The notes beneath the pieces are model-generated. The model did no database searches, was not told the DNA's origin, and was given only the letters and a program-made list of their open reading frames with translations. The position numbers and the translations under genes were made by a program. A stretch of DNA of 64,000 nt, from positions 360,734 to 424,733 of the forward strand of contig NZ_JBEYXW010000002.1 in the NCBI RefSeq assembly GCF_040645195.1, written 5' to 3'. Position 1 is the stretch's first letter; each line of letters begins with the position of its first letter. This DNA is from Prauserella_A sp040645195. Lineage in GTDB: Bacteria > Actinomycetota > Actinomycetes > Mycobacteriales > Pseudonocardiaceae. Positions 33,956 to 42,569 of the stretch are shown here, piece after piece.

Positions 33956-34960
33956 TCAGGTCTCCCTCGTGGCACGGGCCCGCTTGGTGATCACGACGTT
34001 CACGAGCACCGCCACCACGATGATCACACCGCGTACGACGTTCTGCAGGAACGAGTCCACACCGAGCAGCACGAGCCCGTTACCGATCACGGTGATGAAC
34101 ACGACGCCGAGCAGGGTGCCCAGCATCGACCCGCGCCCACCCGCGAGCGCGGTACCACCGATGACGACCGCGGCGATCACGTCGAACTCGAGACCGGACG
34201 CGGCACCACCGTTGCCCGAGCCGAGCCGCGCCGCGAGCAGGACACCCGTGATAGCCGACAGCAGGCCGGTCGTCGCGAAGAGCAGCACCCGGACCCTGGC
34301 GAGGTTGATCCCCGCCATGCGGGCGGCAGGGGCGTTGCCGCCGATGGCATACACGGAACGTCCGTAGCCGGTGTAGCGCGCCAGGTAGGCGAAGGCGAAG
34401 AACAGCACCACCATCACGACCGCCGGGGTGGGGATGCCGAGCACGGTGCCGCCGAGCACGTCGAACAGCCCACTTTCCGGCAGCACCACCGGAAGCGCGT
34501 CGGTGAGGTACAGGCCGAGACCGCCCAGCGCGCTCCACACGCCGAGTGTGGCAATGAAGGACGGTACGTCGAAGCGGGCCCGCAGCCAGCCGGCGAGCGC
34601 ACCCCAGGCCGCTCCCGCGACGAGGGTCAGCAGCACAGCGGGTCCGATGCCGATCCCCCACTCCGCCGCGGCCTTGGCGACGAGTACCGAGGAGAACGCC
34701 ACTGCCGGGCCGATGCTGATGTCGATCTCGCCCGCGATGATCACCAGGGTGACGCCCCAGGCGGCGATGCCCACCATCGCGGCGTCACGGAGCATGCCGA
34801 GCTGGTTGTCCAGGCTGAGGAATCCCGCCGCCGTGCTACCGAGTGCGATGTAGAGCACCACGATCGCCGCGATCAGCCCGATCTCGTTGAGCGAGCGGCC
34901 CGCGAACGGCCTGCCCACGCTGCCGCGACGTTGCTCCGGCGTGGTCTGGGTAACGGTCAT
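33956..34960 (-). CDS. sugar ABC transporter permease (RbsC-like)
   Basis: A 334-residue membrane protein with about ten hydrophobic helices and the RbsC-family motif block (AGEIDISIGPAVAFSSV, LNLARVRVLLFATTGLLSAITGVLLAARLGSG, GGTALAGGRGSMLGTLLGVVFITVIGNGLVLLGV). Forms the channel for the importer with the ATPase and binding protein encoded upstream. Confidence 0.92.
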   Translation of the reverse strand: MTVTQTTPEQRRGSVGRPFAGRSLNEIGLIAAIVVLYIALGSTAAGFLSLDNQLGMLRDAAMVGIAAWGVTLVIIAGEIDISIGPAVAFSSVLVAKAAAEWGIGIGPAVLLTLVAGAAWGALAGWLRARFDVPSFIATLGVWSALGGLGLYLTDALPVVLPESGLFDVLGGTVLGIPTPAVVMVVLFFAFAYLARYTGYGRSVYAIGGNAPAARMAGINLARVRVLLFATTGLLSAITGVLLAARLGSGNGGAASGLEFDVIAAVVIGGTALAGGRGSMLGTLLGVVFITVIGNGLVLLGVDSFLQNVVRGVIIVVAVLVNVVITKRARATRET

Positions 34961-34981
34961 TGTCGTCCTCTTGTCGTTTTC

Positions 34982-36547
34982 TCAGGCCGCCATCGCAGCG
35001 GACAGCACGGAATCAGTCGTCAGTTCGCGCCCGGTCAGCTCCCCGGCCACTTTGCCCTCGCGCAGCGCCAGCACCCGGTCGCAGACGAGCGGCAGCTCCT
35101 CCAGCTCGCCGGAGACGAAGACGATCGCGGCGCCGCCATCGGCCAGTTCCCGCACCAGGCGGTAGATCTCGGCCTTGGCCTGCACGTCGACACCTCGGGT
35201 CGGCTCGTCGAGCAACAGGATGCGGCTGCCGGCGTGCAGCCACCGGCCGATGACGGCCTTCTGCTGGTTGCCACCGCTGAGGTTCACGATGGGTGTGCGA
35301 GCGGACGCGGTCGCGATGGACAGCCGCTTGATGAGCTGCTGGGCGGCGCGGCGGACCTTGCCGGGCAGCACTGTCGGGCCCGAGCTCACGGTGTCGAATT
35401 TGGACAGTACGAGGTTCTCGTCGACACCGAGCAACGGCACGACGCCCTCGTCCTTGCGGTCCTCCGGCGTCATCCCCACGCCGAGCCGCTTCATGGCCGG
35501 CGCGCTGGGGCGCTGGATCGTGTGTCCCTCGACGGCGATCGTTCCGGCGGCGTGCGTGAACCCGGCGATCGCGCGCAGCACCTCGGTGCGGCCCGAGCCC
35601 ATCAGCCCACCGAGCCCGAGGATCTCCCCGGCGTGGAGGTCGAACGACACGTCGAGCACCTTCGGCGGGACGGCGAGCCCGCGGACCGAGAGCAGGGGGA
35701 CGCCGGTGCGGTCGACGTGCCGCTCGGGTGGCCGCGCGGCCGCCGTGGCGGCTTCACCGAGCATCAGCGACACGATCCGCCCCGTGTCGGCTTCGCCGAC
35801 GTCGACGGTGTCGACGATGCGACCGTCACGCATCACCGTTGCACTGTGGGCGATCCGGCGGATCTCTTCGAGCCGGTGACTGACGTAGAGCACGGCCACA
35901 CCTTGCGAGGCGATGCGGGTAACGGTGTCCAGCACGATGTCGACCTCGGCAGCGGCGAGCGCGCTCGTCGGTTCGTCGAGGATGAGCAGCTGGGGCTGCT
36001 CACGCACGGCACGGCAGATCTCGACCAGCTGGCGGTTGGCCAGCGACAGCGAACCGACGGTCGCGGACGGGTCGATGTCGAGCCCCAACCGCTGGAACAC
36101 ACTTGCCGCACCGGCGCGCATCGCGGCGTAGTCGATCGCCGTCCCGCGCCGGGGCCACTGGCCGAGGTACAGGTTCTCGGCGACGGTCAGCTCGGCGACC
36201 AGGCTCAGCTCCTGGTGCACCGTGCGGATGCCGAGCTCGGCCGCCCGCCGCACGCCGCCGTCGGCGAGCTCCGCGCCGCCGACCGTCACGCTGCCCGAAT
36301 CGGCTCTCTCCACTCCGGACAGAACGCGGATCAGCGTCGATTTGCCCGCCCCGTTGCGGCCGAGGAGCGCGCGGACCTCACCCTGGCGGATGGTCAGGTG
36401 CGCATCGGTCAGCGCTGGTACGCCGGGATAGTGTTTGGTGACACCGTCGACCACGATCACGGTCGTGCCGCTGGCGACATCGGCAGCCACAGCTTCTCCT
36501 TCGCTGGTTGGCATTCCATCGAGACGATCCGGAAGGCGCCGCGTCAC
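34982..36547 (-). CDS. sugar ABC transporter ATPase (RbsA-like, dual domain)
   Basis: A 521-residue ATPase with two cassettes: first Walker A GRNGAGKST, signature LSLANRQ, Walker B LLILDEPTSALA; second has degenerate Walker A (GLMGSGRTE), signature LSGGNQQKA and DEPTRGVDV. This is the RbsA/MglA organisation. GTG 36547 overlaps the binding-protein stop (GTGA); an internal ATG at 36514 is possible. Confidence 0.93.
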   Translation of the reverse strand: MTRRLPDRLDGMPTSEGEAVAADVASGTTVIVVDGVTKHYPGVPALTDAHLTIRQGEVRALLGRNGAGKSTLIRVLSGVERADSGSVTVGGAELADGGVRRAAELGIRTVHQELSLVAELTVAENLYLGQWPRRGTAIDYAAMRAGAASVFQRLGLDIDPSATVGSLSLANRQLVEICRAVREQPQLLILDEPTSALAAAEVDIVLDTVTRIASQGVAVLYVSHRLEEIRRIAHSATVMRDGRIVDTVDVGEADTGRIVSLMLGEAATAAARPPERHVDRTGVPLLSVRGLAVPPKVLDVSFDLHAGEILGLGGLMGSGRTEVLRAIAGFTHAAGTIAVEGHTIQRPSAPAMKRLGVGMTPEDRKDEGVVPLLGVDENLVLSKFDTVSSGPTVLPGKVRRAAQQLIKRLSIATASARTPIVNLSGGNQQKAVIGRWLHAGSRILLLDEPTRGVDVQAKAEIYRLVRELADGGAAIVFVSGELEELPLVCDRVLALREGKVAGELTGRELTTDSVLSAAMAA

Positions 36548-37536
36548 GGCACACCGTCGGGGTGCGCGCGCAGCCAGTCCTTACCCTGCTGCGGTGTCCC
36601 ATACAGGTCGATCGGGGCCGGGACCACGGTGTAGGTGGTCAGCTCTCCGTTACGCACCTGTTCGGCAGCCTGCGCGGCGAGCTTGCCGACCGCGATGCCG
36701 GAGATGTCGACGACACCCTTGAGTACGTCGCCCGCGGCGAGTGCCTGTGCCGCCTCGGTGGACATGTCACTGCCGAAGACGACGGTCGAACCCACCTTGT
36801 TCCTGGCCTGCACGGCGCGTACCGCGCCCATCGTCGCGCCGCCTGCCTCCCCGTAGAACGCATCGACGTCCGGGTGGGCGGTGAGAATGCGCTCGGCGAC
36901 GTCCACCGCCTGGTCGATGGTCGCGCCCTCCTGGTTGGCGACGATCGTGGCGGCCGGCAGCTTCGCGTGCAGTGCCTCCTCGAACCCGACCCTGCGCTGG
37001 ATACAGACCTCGACGAACTCGCAGTTGACAACCGCGATCTTCGGATCCGCCCTGCCGATGGAGCGGAAGTAGTCTGCGGCCTGGTCACCGAGCAGGGCCC
37101 CGAAGCGCACCGGGTCACCGAGCACGTAGGCCGAGACGAACTCGCGAGCGCTCTCCTCGGCGATGCAGGTGTTGTAGCAGATCACGGGGATCCCGCTGTC
37201 GTGCGCCAGCTCGATCGCCGGGACCGATGCGGTCGCCGATGCCGGGGAGAGGATGAGAGCGTCCACTTTGGCCGCACTGACCTGGTCGATGAACGTGCTC
37301 TCCTTGGACGCGTCGCCCTGAGCATTGAGCTGGAGCAGTTGTGGCGCCTGGCCAACTGCCGCCGTTTCCTGCTCCATCCCGACGCGGACACCGGCGTAGA
37401 ACCCCTGCGCGTCCATGTAGACCACGCCGAAACGGCCGTTCTCGCCGACCCTGCCACCGCATGCCGCGACGAGCCCCAGCAGTACGACCGCAGCCAGCGC
37501 CAAGCCCACGCGGCGGCGACGCCCCGTTGCGCCCAT
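36544..37536 (-). CDS. sugar ABC transporter substrate-binding lipoprotein
   Basis: A 330-residue type-1 periplasmic binding protein of the ribose/galactose family (Peripla_BP_4). Signal peptide with hydrophobic core and lipobox LVAAC (Cys about residue 26). Binding-fold landmarks: DALILSPASATASVPAI, DSGIPVICYNTC, VDAFYGEAGGATMGAVRAV. First gene of the operon (binding protein, ATPase, permease, then catabolic genes). Ligand likely galactose or a related aldose. Confidence 0.9.
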   Translation of the reverse strand: MGATGRRRRVGLALAAVVLLGLVAACGGRVGENGRFGVVYMDAQGFYAGVRVGMEQETAAVGQAPQLLQLNAQGDASKESTFIDQVSAAKVDALILSPASATASVPAIELAHDSGIPVICYNTCIAEESAREFVSAYVLGDPVRFGALLGDQAADYFRSIGRADPKIAVVNCEFVEVCIQRRVGFEEALHAKLPAATIVANQEGATIDQAVDVAERILTAHPDVDAFYGEAGGATMGAVRAVQARNKVGSTVVFGSDMSTEAAQALAAGDVLKGVVDISGIAVGKLAAQAAEQVRNGELTTYTVVPAPIDLYGTPQQGKDWLRAHPDGVP

Positions 37537-37625
37537 CAGTTTCTCCTCAGTGATCCACCCTGACCGGCCTCCGGTATGAGCCGGGGCCGCTGTGCTGCCC
37601 AGTCTGGATCACCACCAGGCACCTC

Positions 37626-37651
37626 GTCAATATTATTTATTAATTAATGTT
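37626..37651. promoter_or_regulatory. AT-rich tract upstream of sugar operon
   Basis: About 26 bases containing only A and T apart from a few edge bases, with TTAATTAA palindrome at its centre, in an otherwise GC-rich region between the sugar operon (start 37536) and the cupin gene (start 37704). Probably contains the operon promoter and/or GntR binding site. No clear -35/-10 assigned. Confidence 0.4.
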
Positions 37652-37703
37652 TGCCGTGGGCCTGCACTCGTCCCGGCCGCGCCGGCGCTGCCACACTACG
37701 GAT

Positions 37704-38036
37704 ATGCAGAAGTTCTCGCTCGATGCTCTCGCTCGCGAGCTGCTGAAACGGGCCGCCTGCTCGCCGCAGGGCCGCAGCTCGGAGACCGTGCACGGCGGTC
37801 ACGAGCATGCGCTCCGGCAGACCGTCGTCGCGCTGACGGCAGGCCACACGCTCGCCGAACACGACAGTCCCGGCGACGCGACGCTGTTCGTGCTCCGCGG
37901 CCGCGTGCGACTGCACGCCGGGGACGTCTCCTGGGACGGCATCCACGGCGACCTGCTCGTCATTCCACCGGCACGACACAGCCTCGACGCGTTGGAGGAC
38001 GCCGCCGTGCTGCTGACGGTGGCCAAGCCGCGCTGA
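37704..38036 (+). CDS. small cupin-domain protein
   Basis: A 110-residue single-domain cupin: first motif TLAEHDSPGDATLFVLRGRVRLHAG, second motif GDLLVIPPARHSLDALEDAAVLL. Metal ligands His, Glu/His partly present (the motif-1 Glu position is Asp/Thr in places), so metal binding is uncertain. Start ATG 37704 follows no strong RBS. Separate from the sugar operon and oriented away from it. Confidence 0.75.
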   Translation: MQKFSLDALARELLKRAACSPQGRSSETVHGGHEHALRQTVVALTAGHTLAEHDSPGDATLFVLRGRVRLHAGDVSWDGIHGDLLVIPPARHSLDALEDAAVLLTVAKPR

Positions 38037-38577
38037 CCGCGGCGTCGCACACATTCGCCGCAATCATTACCTTTCCGTGTGAAATGGACACCAATTCGTC
38101 GGCGTGACAGGCGAGGCGTTTTCTTGCGCTGCGCGGAATCGCCAGTCACTGTGAGCAAGTGCACAGGCTGCTTCCAGCCCGCACCGAGATTACGGACTGC
38201 GCACGAAGGGCCGCCCTGTTACCGGACGGTGCGGCCGTTCGTGCGACAGCGCCGGACCAGCTGGTGAACCAGCTGCGACCACCCGAGTTCCGGTGTGGCA
38301 GTTTCACCCGGCACGGCACGGTTGGCAGTTGTCACGATTAGGCTTCGGCGTACCGGCCACTGGTAACAGGACGCTTGCAGTCTGCGACTGGCACGAACGA
38401 GGCTCCCCATTACGGCCCTCACCACTCCGCGAGGCCGATCATGGAATTGACCCGAATCGCCAGTCACCACAGGTGACCGAAACCGCCGGAGATCGTTCAC
38501 AAATGCAGACCGACTGGCAGCCGCCGCTGCAGCCACGAAGATCGCCATGTCGAAGAACTCCTGGAGAATCGAGTTCT
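38037..38577. other. 541-base gap without a recognised gene
   Basis: No convincing gene was seen on either strand. It contains a 14-base direct repeat, GAATCGCCAGTCAC, at 38136 and 38454 (318 bases apart), and a GCTGGTGAACCAGC hairpin-like element around 38260 (arms GCTGGT and ACCAGC). It is longer than nearby gaps and may hold promoter elements for the kinase-like gene. Confidence 0.5.
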
Positions 38578-39855
38578 ATGTACATTCGCAAGGGCACAGT
38601 ACTCGCGAGAAAACGGTACTCGACAATTTATTCGGCCACACCTTTGGGCAGCCTCGAAACCGTGGTCGTGAAACAATTACGAGATACCCTCGACAGGCCG
38701 CTCAGCCTTCCCGGCAGGCGAAAGCTACAGCAGGCGCTCGAGCGACAGGCACGGCTCATCAGCCCGCACGTCCTGCCGCTCTACGAGATCGACCTCACCG
38801 CTGATCCGCCCTACTACGTCATGCCCCGCGCCGATTACTCGCTGAGCGAGTACGCCGAGTTCCCTGTGTGCCGGACACCCGAGAAGAGCATCGACCTCTT
38901 CGCCGAGCTCGTCCACAGTGTCGCCGCACTGCACGCCCAGGGCGTCTGCCACGGAAACCTCAAGCCCACCAACGTGCTGCGACACCGCAACAGGTGGACG
39001 CTGTCCGATCTGGGAGTGTGGCGGCACCGCGCGCCCGAGGTCGCCGCACTCGTTGCGGACGACGACATCGCCACGATCGCGTACCGGGCACCCGAGCAGC
39101 TCGCCGACCCGGACGCCGCCGACGAGAGCTCCGACATCTACAGCCTCGGCAGAATTCTCTGCTACCTGCTGACCAAGAACGACCCCTGGCCCGGGGTCGA
39201 CGTCGATCACCTGCCGGCCGAGGTGCGCGACATCGTGGTCAAGTGCACGCAGGAGAAACCGAGCGCGCGCTATCACTCGGCAGTCGAGCTACTCGCCGAC
39301 GTGCTCTCGATCGGCTACTACGTGCACATTCCGGAACAGTCGTCGGCACCGGACGAGATCGTGCGCGGGTCGGAGGCCCGCTTCCTCGGCGGCGACAGCC
39401 GGTCCCTCGGCACGCTCGCGGAAACCCTGCGCAGCAATGTGGACGATGCTCAGCTCTACCACCACGTGGTTCCCAGGCTGAGCGAGCGGGTCATCCGGGC
39501 ACTCGCCGAAAGGTACCCGGCGGTGTTGACCACGATCGCCTGCACCTACTTCCAGCACATCGACCGAGGCACCATGCAACCCGAGTACGCCGACATCGTC
39601 GGCGCATTCGCCAGGAAGGTCTTTCTGTACACTTCGGACATCGACACCAAGGAACTGTGTATCAAGAAGGTGCTCGATGTCGCCTACGAGCACAACCGGT
39701 TCAGTGTCGCCGACATCTTCATCGAACTCGCACAGCGCTGCATGAGCGACGGTATCCCGATCCTCGTCGCCGCAACGCCGGACGAGGTGGAAATGGTGTC
39801 CAACAGGATTCTCGGCGGCAACTTCCCGCCCTCCATCAAAAGGCTCGTCACCTGA
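38578..39855 (+). CDS. protein-kinase-fold protein, probable pseudokinase
   Basis: A 425-residue protein. Residues 1-255 have the Ser/Thr kinase fold: Lys32 in VVVKQL, HGNLKPTNVL at 125-134 (the catalytic Asp of HRD/HGD is Asn127), DLG at 144-146, APE at 171-173, and DIYSLGRILCYLLT. No glycine-rich GxGxxG loop is visible near residues 6-20. Loss of the catalytic Asp predicts little or no phosphotransfer. Residues 256-425 are helical and unrecognised. No transmembrane helix. Neighbours give no pathway. Start at ATG 38578 with a weak GGAG upstream. Confidence 0.8.
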   Translation: MYIRKGTVLARKRYSTIYSATPLGSLETVVVKQLRDTLDRPLSLPGRRKLQQALERQARLISPHVLPLYEIDLTADPPYYVMPRADYSLSEYAEFPVCRTPEKSIDLFAELVHSVAALHAQGVCHGNLKPTNVLRHRNRWTLSDLGVWRHRAPEVAALVADDDIATIAYRAPEQLADPDAADESSDIYSLGRILCYLLTKNDPWPGVDVDHLPAEVRDIVVKCTQEKPSARYHSAVELLADVLSIGYYVHIPEQSSAPDEIVRGSEARFLGGDSRSLGTLAETLRSNVDDAQLYHHVVPRLSERVIRALAERYPAVLTTIACTYFQHIDRGTMQPEYADIVGAFARKVFLYTSDIDTKELCIKKVLDVAYEHNRFSVADIFIELAQRCMSDGIPILVAATPDEVEMVSNRILGGNFPPSIKRLVT

Positions 39856-39895
39856 CGAGCATCCCGGCCGGTGGTCACGCTCCGGATCGAGCGGC

Positions 39896-40378
39896 GTGAC
39901 GACCACCCGCCGAAGATCTCATCGCGCACTTCAGCGCATTTCCCCTGAATCGCGGGCAACCGTCCTGCGCGGCCGTTCCGTCTCACCCGATGTCAGCAGA
40001 CGCGGCGAGAGGGCAGGCGATGGGCGGCGGGGCGAGGTCCACGCCGTGCAGCAGGTCGAGACCGCGGGTTCCACGTCGAGCTGCGCGCTGCCGGCGGACC
40101 GCGGACCGTTCCTGGTCTTCGCGGCCGAGGGCCCGGCACCCCAGCCGCGGCTGACGGCCAACCTGTGCGGCGGAACCCGCACCGGCGCCGCGGCCGAGCT
40201 CGCCCAGCCAGCCTTCGGCCCCGGGTGGCCACCGCTGCCCGGCCAGGCCACAGCCGCGGGTTCGCCGTCCGATCTGCCGTGGATCGCCCCACTCGCGGCA
40301 CTCGTCGCCCTGATGGTGGCCTGCCTCGCCCGGCTCATCATGCGCAGGGCGCCCAGGGGTAGGAGCCGCAGTCGATGA
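39896..40378 (+). CDS. possible small tail-anchored hypothetical protein
   Basis: A 160-residue open frame, unrecognised. The last 35 residues look like a real membrane anchor (LPWIAPLAALVALMVACLARLIMRR followed by a basic tail), the rest is low-complexity. It overlaps the convergent ATP-binding gene by about 40 bases. It could be spurious, since antisense frames are long in such GC-rich DNA. GTG start uncertain. Confidence 0.35.
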   Translation: MTTTRRRSHRALQRISPESRATVLRGRSVSPDVSRRGERAGDGRRGEVHAVQQVETAGSTSSCALPADRGPFLVFAAEGPAPQPRLTANLCGGTRTGAAAELAQPAFGPGWPPLPGQATAAGSPSDLPWIAPLAALVALMVACLARLIMRRAPRGRSRSR

Positions 40379-40778
40379 TCGCCCACACCGTCTTGCCGGA
40401 GCCGGTCGCGGCGCTGCTTCCCCACGCGTTGGCGAGCCGGTCGACGAGCAGCAGGCCCCGCCCGCCGGGGGTACCCGGCTCGGGGATCCGGATGGCCGGC
40501 GCATACGGGGTGCGGTCGTCGACCTCGACGTGCACGCAGCAGGGTGACAGCTCCCGTCGCAGCCGCAGCTGGACTGGCCCTGGTGTGTGCGCATAGGCGT
40601 TGGTGACCAGTTCGGTCGCCACGAGCAGCACGGCCGAGCGATGGTCCTCCCCCAGGTCCGCCAGCAGGTCCGCGATCCAGCGCCGCACGGCAGCCAGCGG
40701 TGGCGGTCCGTTGCCGGCCGGACCGTCCAGGGTCAACGCAGGGGTGCGGACACTGCCACTCCCGGCCGTGTCGTTCAT
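40338..40778 (-). CDS. RsbW/HATPase_c_2 anti-sigma-like ATP-binding protein
   Basis: A 146-residue single-domain Bergerat-fold protein. N-box: VLLVATELVTNAYAH; G1: VEVDDRTPYAP; G2: GGRGLLLVDRLANAWGS. This is the HATPase_c_2 family typical of RsbW/SpoIIAB-like anti-sigma kinases, common in multiple copies in actinobacteria. The remnant of a sigma factor a few hundred bases away (41111) hints at a lost partner. ATG 40778 chosen for the family start. Confidence 0.82.
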   Translation of the reverse strand: MNDTAGSGSVRTPALTLDGPAGNGPPPLAAVRRWIADLLADLGEDHRSAVLLVATELVTNAYAHTPGPVQLRLRRELSPCCVHVEVDDRTPYAPAIRIPEPGTPGGRGLLLVDRLANAWGSSAATGSGKTVWAIIDCGSYPWAPCA

Positions 40779-41110
40779 CGCCTGGCCTCCTGCTTCACCT
40801 TGCTGGCTCAAGGTGTTCGTCCGACTACCCACACGGTCGCGGATCAAACACCGACCCGCCAACAGTGAGCAGGTGGCACGCCGAACGCCGGGGACGACGG
40901 CAAGCGGGGTCCAGGCTTGCCGCCGCGTCCACGATGCTAATGAGTCAAACGGCAAGCGAAAACGGCTATCAAGTTGATTGTGTGGCAGTCGAGCGCCCCG
41001 TTGACCCGTCACTATGCGCTTTGTGTAAAGGAAATTGCAGTTCGCAAACCACAAGCAGACCATCGAGTCCATTGTGGACACCGCATCACGGCCGGTCATT
41101 CGTGATCGGC

Positions 41111-41215
41111 TCACTCGGCCGCGAGTGCGGAACGCAGCTTCTCCATCGCCGTCCGGATACGAGTCCTCGCCGTGCCCGCGTGCCGACAGGCCCGCTGGAA
41201 GGTCAGCTGAGCGAC
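41111..41215 (-). pseudogene. remnant of sigma-70 region 4
   Basis: On the minus strand an open stretch ends GTARTRIRTAMEKLRSALAAE then stop, strongly recalling the last helix of ECF sigma region 4 (GTxKTRIRxxLxxLR). Just before it LTFQRACRHA looks like LTYQ..A with a few residues missing. No further sigma sequence is present upstream, where the cupredoxin lipoprotein gene begins. It appears to be a deleted gene tail. Confidence 0.5.
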
Positions 41216-41289
41216 GTCCTCGGCCAGGCGGCTGTCGCACGGATGGGTATCCCTCGATTCTGCACGTCCCCACATCCTCGGAGGTAGCC

Positions 41290-41769
41290 ATGACCACAAC
41301 CGTTATGACCCGGATCGCCAGGGGCGTCCTGCCTGCCGGCCTCGTGCTGGTGGCGGGTCTGGCCGCCGCGTGCGGCGGCGGTGCCTACCAGCCTGGCCCG
41401 CCGAGCCAGATTCCGTCTCCCCCGGCCATGACCAGCCACGCCCCGTCACCCCCTGCGGCGACACCGGTGACGGCGACCCTGACCGACCTGCACATCGCCC
41501 TGTCCACGCCGACCTTCACCCCGGGCGTCCACACCTTCCACGCCGTCAACAACGACGACGAAGTCCACTCGCTCGAGATCAACGGCCCCGGCGTGTCCAG
41601 CCAGGCCCTGCCCAGCGCGCTGAACCCGGGCCAGTCCGGCGACCTGACCGTCACCCTGCAGCCGGGCACCTACGAGATCTACTGCCCGGTGGACGGGCAC
41701 AAGGCCGCCGGGATGGACCTCACCATCACCGTGGCCGGTGCCCCGTCGATGCCCGCGCCGACCCGCTAG
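41290..41769 (+). CDS. cupredoxin-like lipoprotein
   Basis: A 159-residue exported protein with a signal peptide and lipobox LAAAC (Cys about 24), a Pro/Ser-rich linker to residue 60, and a cupredoxin domain (65-150) with type-1 copper ligands: His in EVHSLEI and the Cys-His-Met cluster YCPVDGHKAAGM. Likely a membrane-anchored blue-copper electron carrier or copper-binding protein. GGAGGTAGCC precedes ATG 41290. Convergent with the lyase gene (4-base overlap). Confidence 0.88.
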   Translation: MTTTVMTRIARGVLPAGLVLVAGLAAACGGGAYQPGPPSQIPSPPAMTSHAPSPPAATPVTATLTDLHIALSTPTFTPGVHTFHAVNNDDEVHSLEINGPGVSSQALPSALNPGQSGDLTVTLQPGTYEIYCPVDGHKAAGMDLTITVAGAPSMPAPTR

Positions 41770-42569
41770 GCCCTCGCGAGGATCGCCTGGGCCCGCAACA
41801 GCACCGGCCGGTCGATCATCTGCCCGTCGTGTACCGCCACCGAGCCGTCCGGCGCCGCCTCGAGGACCGCTCGCGCCCACTCGATCTCGTCCTCAGTCGG
41901 CGCGAAGCCTTCCCCGGCCGTAGCGATCTGGGCGGGGTGGATGCACAGCTTGCCGGTGAAGCCGAGGCGGACGGCGTGCTCGATGTCCGCGCGCAGGGCC
42001 GACTCGTCGTCGAGCGCGATGGTCACGCCATCGATGGGCGCCCCGCATCCCGCGGCAGCGGCGGCCACGACGAGCGCGGACCGCGCGTGCCGCAACGCCT
42101 CCTGGCAACGGTGGTCGACGCCGAGCTGCGCGGCGAGGTCGACGCTGCCGAAAGCGGGACGCACCACTGAACCGGCGGAACAGACGTCCACCGCTCGCAC
42201 GATCCCCAGCGCCGTTTCGACCAACGGGATCACCCCGGTAGCGGCAGGCAACCGCCGGGCCAGCGCGTCGAGCACCGCCCTGTCCTCTGCCTTGGGCACC
42301 ATCACGGCATGCGCGCGGCCCGCGACCGCCGCGATGTCCTCGTCGTACCACGGCGTACCGGGCGCGTTGATCCGGACCACCGCCCGGTGCCCCTGGTCCA
42401 GCCAGGAACGGACGTGCTCCCTGGCTTCGGTCTTGTGGCCGGCGCCTACGGCGTCCTCCAGATCGAGTACGACGACATCGGCTCCGCTGGCCGCGGCCTT
42501 GGCGAACCGCTCCGGGCGGTGGCCGGGCACGAACAGCAACGTCCGTGCCGCCGCGACATCCCTGCTCAT
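41766..42569 (-). CDS. CitE-like CoA-ester lyase (HpcH/HpaI family)
   Basis: A 267-residue TIM-barrel lyase. Motifs: RTLLFVPGHRPERFAKA, DVVVLDLEDAV (Mg-binding Glu-Asp), RAVVRINA, PLVETALGI (Glu), FGSVDLA and GFTGKLCIHPAQ. Cleaves malyl- or citramalyl-CoA type esters. With the downstream hydratase and CoA transferase it fits a C5-dicarboxylate pathway (itaconate/mesaconate to pyruvate and acetyl-CoA). Overlaps the hydratase gene by 4 nt. Confidence 0.87.
   Translation of the reverse strand: MSRDVAAARTLLFVPGHRPERFAKAAASGADVVVLDLEDAVGAGHKTEAREHVRSWLDQGHRAVVRINAPGTPWYDEDIAAVAGRAHAVMVPKAEDRAVLDALARRLPAATGVIPLVETALGIVRAVDVCSAGSVVRPAFGSVDLAAQLGVDHRCQEALRHARSALVVAAAAAGCGAPIDGVTIALDDESALRADIEHAVRLGFTGKLCIHPAQIATAGEGFAPTEDEIEWARAVLEAAPDGSVAVHDGQMIDRPVLLRAQAILARA

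Noticed and set aside
33941..36634. Very long plus-strand open frame across the sugar transporter genes
   Set aside because: Low-complexity His/Arg/Asp-rich product antisense to clear ABC transporter genes.
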